A stretch of 36,368 bases of DNA, from positions 1 to 36,368 of the forward strand of contig SKLY01000026.1 of assembly GCA_007121335.1 (NCBI GenBank), read 5' to 3'. Position 1 is the stretch's first letter. Each line of letters opens with the position of its first letter. The DNA is from Saprospiraceae bacterium (GTDB lineage Bacteria > Bacteroidota > Bacteroidia > Chitinophagales > Saprospiraceae). Shown here piece by piece: positions 32,214 through 36,368 of the stretch. The position numbers and the translations under genes were made by a program. Below the pieces are notes generated by a model. The model was not told where the DNA came from and made no database searches. It was given only the letters and a program-made list of their open reading frames with translations.

Positions 32214-34052
32214 TTATTCTACAGTTACAGATTTAGCGAGGTTTCTGGGTTGATCCACATTGCAGTCCCTCATAACGGCGACGTGGTAAGATAGCAATTG
32301 CAGAGGTATGACTGACAAAAGCGGTGTAAGGGGTTCTATGGTCCTGGGTATTTCAATGGTGTAGTCGGATAATTGTTTTATTTTTTTATCCCCTTCAGTA
32401 ACCACGGAGATCACCATTCCCTTTCTGGCTTTGACTTCCTGTACATTGGAGACTATTTTGTCGTATGCACTGAGGTTAGTGGCCAAAACGATTACGGGCA
32501 TATTCTCATCGATAAGTGCAATGGGCCCGTGCTTCATTTCCGCGGCAGGATATCCCTCTGCGTGTATGTATGATATTTCTTTCAGCTTGAGCGCACCCTC
32601 AAGTGCCACGGGGAAATTGTAACCCCTTCCCAGGTAAAGAGCATTGGAGGCGTCTTTAATTGAGGCGGCGATTTGCTTAATGGTTTCGTCCTTAGCGAGG
32701 ATATTTCTCACTTTGTTGGGAATTTCATCCAATTCCTTCACCAGTTCCTTGTAGTATTCAGGGTGGAGGGTGTTGTTGGCCTTTCCCAGTGTGATGGCCA
32801 TTAGCGAGAGCAGGGTGAGTTGTGCGGTAAATGCCTTGGTGGATGCCACTCCAATTTCCGGTCCCGCATGGATGTACGATCCTGCATCTGTGATTCGCGC
32901 GATGGAGCTTCCCACCGCATTGACGATTCCGTAGATCAGCGCTCCTTTTTCTTTTACGTGTTGGAGGGCAGCCAGGGTGTCGGCTGTTTCTCCTGATTGT
33001 GAAAGTGCGATCACCACATCTCCGGAATTGATCACCGGATTCCGGTAGCGGAGTTCTGATGCGTACTCCACTTCAACGGGTATTCTGGCGAGGTCTTCAA
33101 TGAGGTATTCCCCAATGAGGCCGGCGTGCCAGGAGGTACCACAACCCGTTATAATGAGCCGGTTTGCGTTCATTATGCGCTCGCGGTAGGTCTCCATTCC
33201 CCCGAGTCGTGTCCATACTTCCTTTGCATTCAGGCGGCCTCTCATACAATCTGCAATGGTATCCGGCTGCTGGTATATCTCTTTGAGCATGAAGTGAGGG
33301 AAACCGCCTTTTTCCAACTCCTCTATCTCCATATCCAGCTCAACAATGGCTGGCTTTTGGGGCTCATTCCTGAATGTCTTTATGGAGAGTTTTTGACCTG
33401 GCTCCAGCACTGCGATTTCTTCATCCTGCAAATAGACTACCTCTCTGGTGTGCTCGACCAATGGGGTGGCATCGCTGGCCACGTAAAACTCATTTTTGCC
33501 CAATCCAATTACTAGTGGACTTGCTTTTCGGGCAGCTATTAGCTTATTTGGTTCGTCCTGGTCCATCACTACAATAGCGTAGGCTCCAACAACTTTCTCC
33601 AGTGCCAATCGCACAGACTCTTCGAGTGGGACATTGTAGCGAGATTTGTATTCCTGGATCAGATGAGCAAGCACTTCGGTATCGGTTTCACTGCGAAAGG
33701 TGTGTCCGAGTTTCTGGAGTGCACTTCGCAAAGTGTCGCAATTTTCAAAAATACCGTTGTGTACCAGAGCAATTTTTCCATCTGTGGATGTGTGTGGGTG
33801 GGCATTGACATCGTTAGGCGCTCCGTGAGTTGCCCAGCGAGTGTGTCCGATGCCAAGGGTGCCTGTGGGTTTGAGTTTTTGGGTCAGTTTTTTTAGCTCA
33901 TCTACCTTTCCCTTTTTCTTTAGGACATTCACCTGGTCATTTAGCACTGCGATGCCGGCACTGTCATATCCCCGGTATTCAAGTCGCTTCAATCCGTGCA
34001 GGAGGATTGGTGACGCTTCTTTTGACCCTACGTAAGCAACTATGCCGCACAT
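32214..34052 (-). CDS. glmS: Glutamine-fructose-6-phosphate aminotransferase (GlmS)
   Basis: A 612-residue enzyme making glucosamine 6-phosphate from fructose 6-phosphate and glutamine, the entry to peptidoglycan and LPS amino sugars. It starts MCGIVAYVG with the N-terminal nucleophile Cys. The glutaminase domain has GHTRWATHG, LVHNGIFEN and RSETDTEVLAHL. Two SIS sugar-isomerase domains follow: ITGCGTSWHAG, ALSQSGETADTLAAL, GPEIGVASTKAFTAQL, and LYLGRGYNFPVALEGALKLKE, then HAEGYPAAEMKHGPIALI. The C-terminus DQPRNLAKSVTVE is canonical. Length is standard. It starts three bases after the DUF4270 stop. No glmS ribozyme is expected or seen. Confidence 0.98.
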   Translation of the reverse strand: MCGIVAYVGSKEASPILLHGLKRLEYRGYDSAGIAVLNDQVNVLKKKGKVDELKKLTQKLKPTGTLGIGHTRWATHGAPNDVNAHPHTSTDGKIALVHNGIFENCDTLRSALQKLGHTFRSETDTEVLAHLIQEYKSRYNVPLEESVRLALEKVVGAYAIVVMDQDEPNKLIAARKASPLVIGLGKNEFYVASDATPLVEHTREVVYLQDEEIAVLEPGQKLSIKTFRNEPQKPAIVELDMEIEELEKGGFPHFMLKEIYQQPDTIADCMRGRLNAKEVWTRLGGMETYRERIMNANRLIITGCGTSWHAGLIGEYLIEDLARIPVEVEYASELRYRNPVINSGDVVIALSQSGETADTLAALQHVKEKGALIYGIVNAVGSSIARITDAGSYIHAGPEIGVASTKAFTAQLTLLSLMAITLGKANNTLHPEYYKELVKELDEIPNKVRNILAKDETIKQIAASIKDASNALYLGRGYNFPVALEGALKLKEISYIHAEGYPAAEMKHGPIALIDENMPVIVLATNLSAYDKIVSNVQEVKARKGMVISVVTEGDKKIKQLSDYTIEIPRTIEPLTPLLSVIPLQLLSYHVAVMRDCNVDQPRNLAKSVTVE

Positions 34053-34055
34053 GGA

Positions 34056-35435
34056 TTACTGATCTTGTTCTTTGGTGAAAATTACTTTAAGCTCCACCGG
34101 ATAGTCCGGATGTCCCGGACCATAAATCATGGAATTGCCCGGCACCCCAAGGCGCGATCTCGGTGTGACCAGCAGGGTGGTTTTGCTACCATTTTTTAAT
34201 GCCTCCTGCAGGTGAGTGGTGATATTCATTTCATAAACAGAAACGGTATCTCCGGCCACCTCATCCTGAATTAATCTACCTCCAAAGTTAATGGTAATAT
34301 TGGTCTGTTGTTCGACGATGAGGTCGGTTATAAATGGAATGGAGCCATCTTCTTCCACGGATCTCATGGCCAGGGCTTGTATTTCAGGGAAAAGGGTGTT
34401 GTTTTCTTCGCTAAACCTGTCGTCAAGGACCATCCTCAGCCGGGCGTTGTTGATCAATGTGCCTTGCAATTCTTCCATTCCGGATATTTCAAGTTGTGTG
34501 GCCATCCCGGAAAGACCCTGGACTGCCAGCATCGAATCCTGCCACTGTCCTATCGAGTTCTCTAAATTAGAACCCTGATAATCGTGGGTGTAAATGGGTG
34601 CCCGCAGGGTGAGGTCTTGAATAGGTAGGTATCTTTTGATATTCTCTTCGCCATCAGCTTGGTAATAGACAGTGAGCGCTGTTGAGACATTGTTGAGGTC
34701 GAAGGCTGCAATGCTGCGGTCTCCCATTGTTTGCTGAAGATATAATCCTCCGAAATTTGCCAAAAAGGCAGAATCGCTTTGAACCGCCAGGGTGTCAAGG
34801 CTGAGCAACTCTTCTCCAAGACTTTTATCGAGATTGATTCTTAATTGGGGATTGAGCAAGACGGTGTCAGCGCCATTTTCTTCCCCATCTCCCTCCAAAA
34901 TCCTGGTCAGGGGGGTATTGGGTTTGTGGATGTGGTTTTGAATGCTGCCCACTGCTTCCATACTCACTGGAAACATTTCGTTTGAGTAGTACCTGCCATC
35001 TCTGGGTATCAATTCTGTTAGGCGTAGAACGTCTATATTAACAGGTTGGCTGCTGTCCCCATAGAACAAGTTTTCGTTGTACCTAAGCGAGAGTACCACT
35101 GAGTCAATTTGAATATTGGCCGCAGTATCGACACTTGGGGTTTCCAGCAAAAACTGAAGGGCCAAATCACTTTGTACGGTGCCAAATTTTTCATTGTGAT
35201 AACGTCCTACATGAAATCCGCTGGTAAGGGCAATCTGATCATAAACCAGAACCGAATCAGTTTTTACCAATCTGGTTCTCATGTCAAAATCTCTCATTAT
35301 CTCTGAATCAATGGCGTCGCCTTCAACCAGATCCGATCCCACAAAAGAAGGATCATTGCAACCGGGACCGGAGGAAACTGCCAAAATGAAGGCCAGAGAG
35401 ACCAACGATAAGATAAGGGGATTTTTGCGAAACAT
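34056..35435 (-). CDS. DUF4270 family lipoprotein
   Basis: Encodes 459 residues from the ATG at 35435, chosen because MFRKNPLILSLVSLAFILAV is a signal sequence; the frame is open up to 35552 but those residues precede the leader. A Cys in SSGPGC gives a weak lipobox. The mature protein is beta-rich and shows the DUF4270 features GSDLVEGDAIDSEI near the start, SGFHVGRYHNEKFGTVQSDL, IDSVVLSLRYN and a C-terminal RLGVPGNSMIYGPGHPDYPV. The family is common in Bacteroidota, surface-located and uncharacterised. The gene lies between the GT5 synthase and glmS genes, an association I recall from other members of the phylum. Confidence 0.87.
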   Translation of the reverse strand: MFRKNPLILSLVSLAFILAVSSGPGCNDPSFVGSDLVEGDAIDSEIMRDFDMRTRLVKTDSVLVYDQIALTSGFHVGRYHNEKFGTVQSDLALQFLLETPSVDTAANIQIDSVVLSLRYNENLFYGDSSQPVNIDVLRLTELIPRDGRYYSNEMFPVSMEAVGSIQNHIHKPNTPLTRILEGDGEENGADTVLLNPQLRINLDKSLGEELLSLDTLAVQSDSAFLANFGGLYLQQTMGDRSIAAFDLNNVSTALTVYYQADGEENIKRYLPIQDLTLRAPIYTHDYQGSNLENSIGQWQDSMLAVQGLSGMATQLEISGMEELQGTLINNARLRMVLDDRFSEENNTLFPEIQALAMRSVEEDGSIPFITDLIVEQQTNITINFGGRLIQDEVAGDTVSVYEMNITTHLQEALKNGSKTTLLVTPRSRLGVPGNSMIYGPGHPDYPVELKVIFTKEQDQ

Positions 35436-35578
35436 ATAAAAGGTGTAGTTTTCCAGTAAATTAAATATTCCCAGGCTCCGCCTCAATGGCCGGAAAACCC
35501 GGGTGTAAACCAAGCTCCCAATTTCCGCAAATGGGCGACCTGGAAAATACATGAGAGACTAACGCAGGAGTTGTCGAT

Positions 35579-36368
35579 TTAGTCCTCAGTTAATTCATCG
35601 TAAAAAGAAATAAGCTGTTCCACCAATTCAGGTGTCTCTTTGTATTCGACTTGTCTGATTTTTTCACCTTCAATTGCTTCAAAGCCATTGTCGCTTTCTG
35701 AGTTTCGCGAGAGTAAGATATTATCTGCAAATTCCTGTACGCCATCAATGAGGTTGATTTCCCCGTTTTTTTGGAAACTGGTTAAATCCTCTTCTTCCAG
35801 GTTGTTAATCTGGGCTTTTTCTATGAAGTCGCTGTTAAAAGTCTTACTGATTTCATTGGGATAGGCCGAATAAACAACTTTAGAGTTTTGAAACAAAGGC
35901 TCGGTCTTGTAGGCCCGCTTGATATAGACCGGAATAAGGCTTGTCATCCATCCGTGGCAGTGAATGACATCGGGTGGCCATCCAAACTTCTTAACTGTTT
36001 CTATTACGCCCTTGCAAAAGAAAATCATGCGCTCCTGATTGTCATCAAAGGGCTTTCCATTGGCGTCTTCAAAGATTTGCTTTCTTTTGAAGAATTCCTC
36101 GTTATCGAGAAAATAGACCTGAAGCCTTGCGCCTGGCAGTGATGCTACTTTTATGATAAGTGGATAATCATCGTCATCTACAATGATATTCATCCCGGAC
36201 AATCTCACAACCTCGTGCAATCGGTGCCTCCTCTCGTTGATGGTTCCAAATCTGGGCATCAGTATCCGGACTTCCATGCCGGATTCCATGGCGGATTGTG
36301 CCAATTCCCTCACTATACGCGACATTTCTGAAATGTCAGTAAAGGGTTTCATCTCCTGGGTAACGTAT
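35579..36368 (-). CDS. Glycogen/starch synthase N-terminal domain protein (GT5), 5' end outside window
   Basis: An open frame of 263 codons entering from the right edge. In-frame residues before the first Met read YVTQE then MKPFTDISEM, which matches the family start VLFVTQEMKPY, so the true start lies just beyond the window. Landmarks are RILMPRFGTINERRHRLHEV, VYFLDNEEFFKRK, DVIHCHGWMTSLIPVYIK and VVYSAYPNEISKTFN. Only the starch-synthase N-terminal (acceptor) domain is present; the protein ends near residue 270 without the C-terminal ADP-glucose-binding domain. Bacteroidota commonly carry this short form, so it is probably a family trait and not a truncation. Full glycogen synthase activity is doubtful. 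The next gene follows after a gap of about 140 bases. Confidence 0.85.
   Translation of the reverse strand, partial: YVTQEMKPFTDISEMSRIVRELAQSAMESGMEVRILMPRFGTINERRHRLHEVVRLSGMNIIVDDDDYPLIIKVASLPGARLQVYFLDNEEFFKRKQIFEDANGKPFDDNQERMIFFCKGVIETVKKFGWPPDVIHCHGWMTSLIPVYIKRAYKTEPLFQNSKVVYSAYPNEISKTFNSDFIEKAQINNLEEEDLTSFQKNGEINLIDGVQEFADNILLSRNSESDNGFEAIEGEKIRQVEYKETPELVEQLISFYDELTED

Overview
The window reads as chromosomal DNA of a member of the Bacteroidota, probably from the Saprospiria/Lewinella side. The evidence is a type IX secretion C-terminal sorting domain, the Bacteroidota-restricted families DUF4270 and DUF4290, many lipoproteins, and Bacteroidota-type promoters (TTTG, 17-19 bases, TAnnTTTG). 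It contains no rRNA, tRNA or CRISPR array. Most genes are on the minus strand in tight operons.

Layout. (1) 1-5830, minus: a six-gene operon of exported proteins. It holds two lipoproteins resembling split DUF1549/DUF1553/DUF4214-type proteins, a DUF1501-like protein with a twin-arginine-type leader, a lipoprotein with a planctomycete-type cytochrome (PSCyt1-like) module and an unusual Cx4CH haem motif, a small lipoprotein, and a large CUB/PKD surface protein that runs off the left edge. It looks like a miniature, split version of the cytochrome-DUF1549-DUF1553/DUF1501 modules of Planctomycetes, and it is the best candidate here for an undescribed system. (2) 6166-6636: an SRPBCC/AHSA1 protein. 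(3) 6870-9519: an AT-rich plcP-btaA-btaB operon that should replace phospholipids with betaine lipid (DGTS). (4) 9764-12406, minus: a T9SS-secreted PNGase F-type deglycosylase and a small secreted protein. (5) 12668-13948: fumarylacetoacetase. (6) 14091-20353: an accessory stretch with a Fic AMPylase preceded by palindromes, a REP-associated transposase remnant, a 1128-residue nuclease-helicase, and a divergent WYL regulator. (7) 20435-28309, minus: a DUF1573 protein with a clear terminator, then a tetR-tolC-adaptor-RND efflux operon with pdxH at its end. (8) 28681-29541: a membrane fatty acid hydroxylase/sterol desaturase-family protein. (9) 29564-31194, minus: hipB, an isolated HipA N-terminal (HipS-like) domain and an unrecognised 314-residue gene, behind a promoter with an inverted-repeat operator. 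(10) 31578-36368, minus: a housekeeping block of GT5 synthase N-domain, DUF4270 lipoprotein, glmS and DUF4290.

Functionally, the window mixes envelope and nutrient functions (DGTS lipid, glycoprotein deglycosylation, efflux, surface adhesion, amino-sugar synthesis) with two accessory zones (14-20 kb and 29.5-31.5 kb) that hold toxin-, defence- or mobile-element-like genes. All family calls are by reading motifs; no database search was possible.
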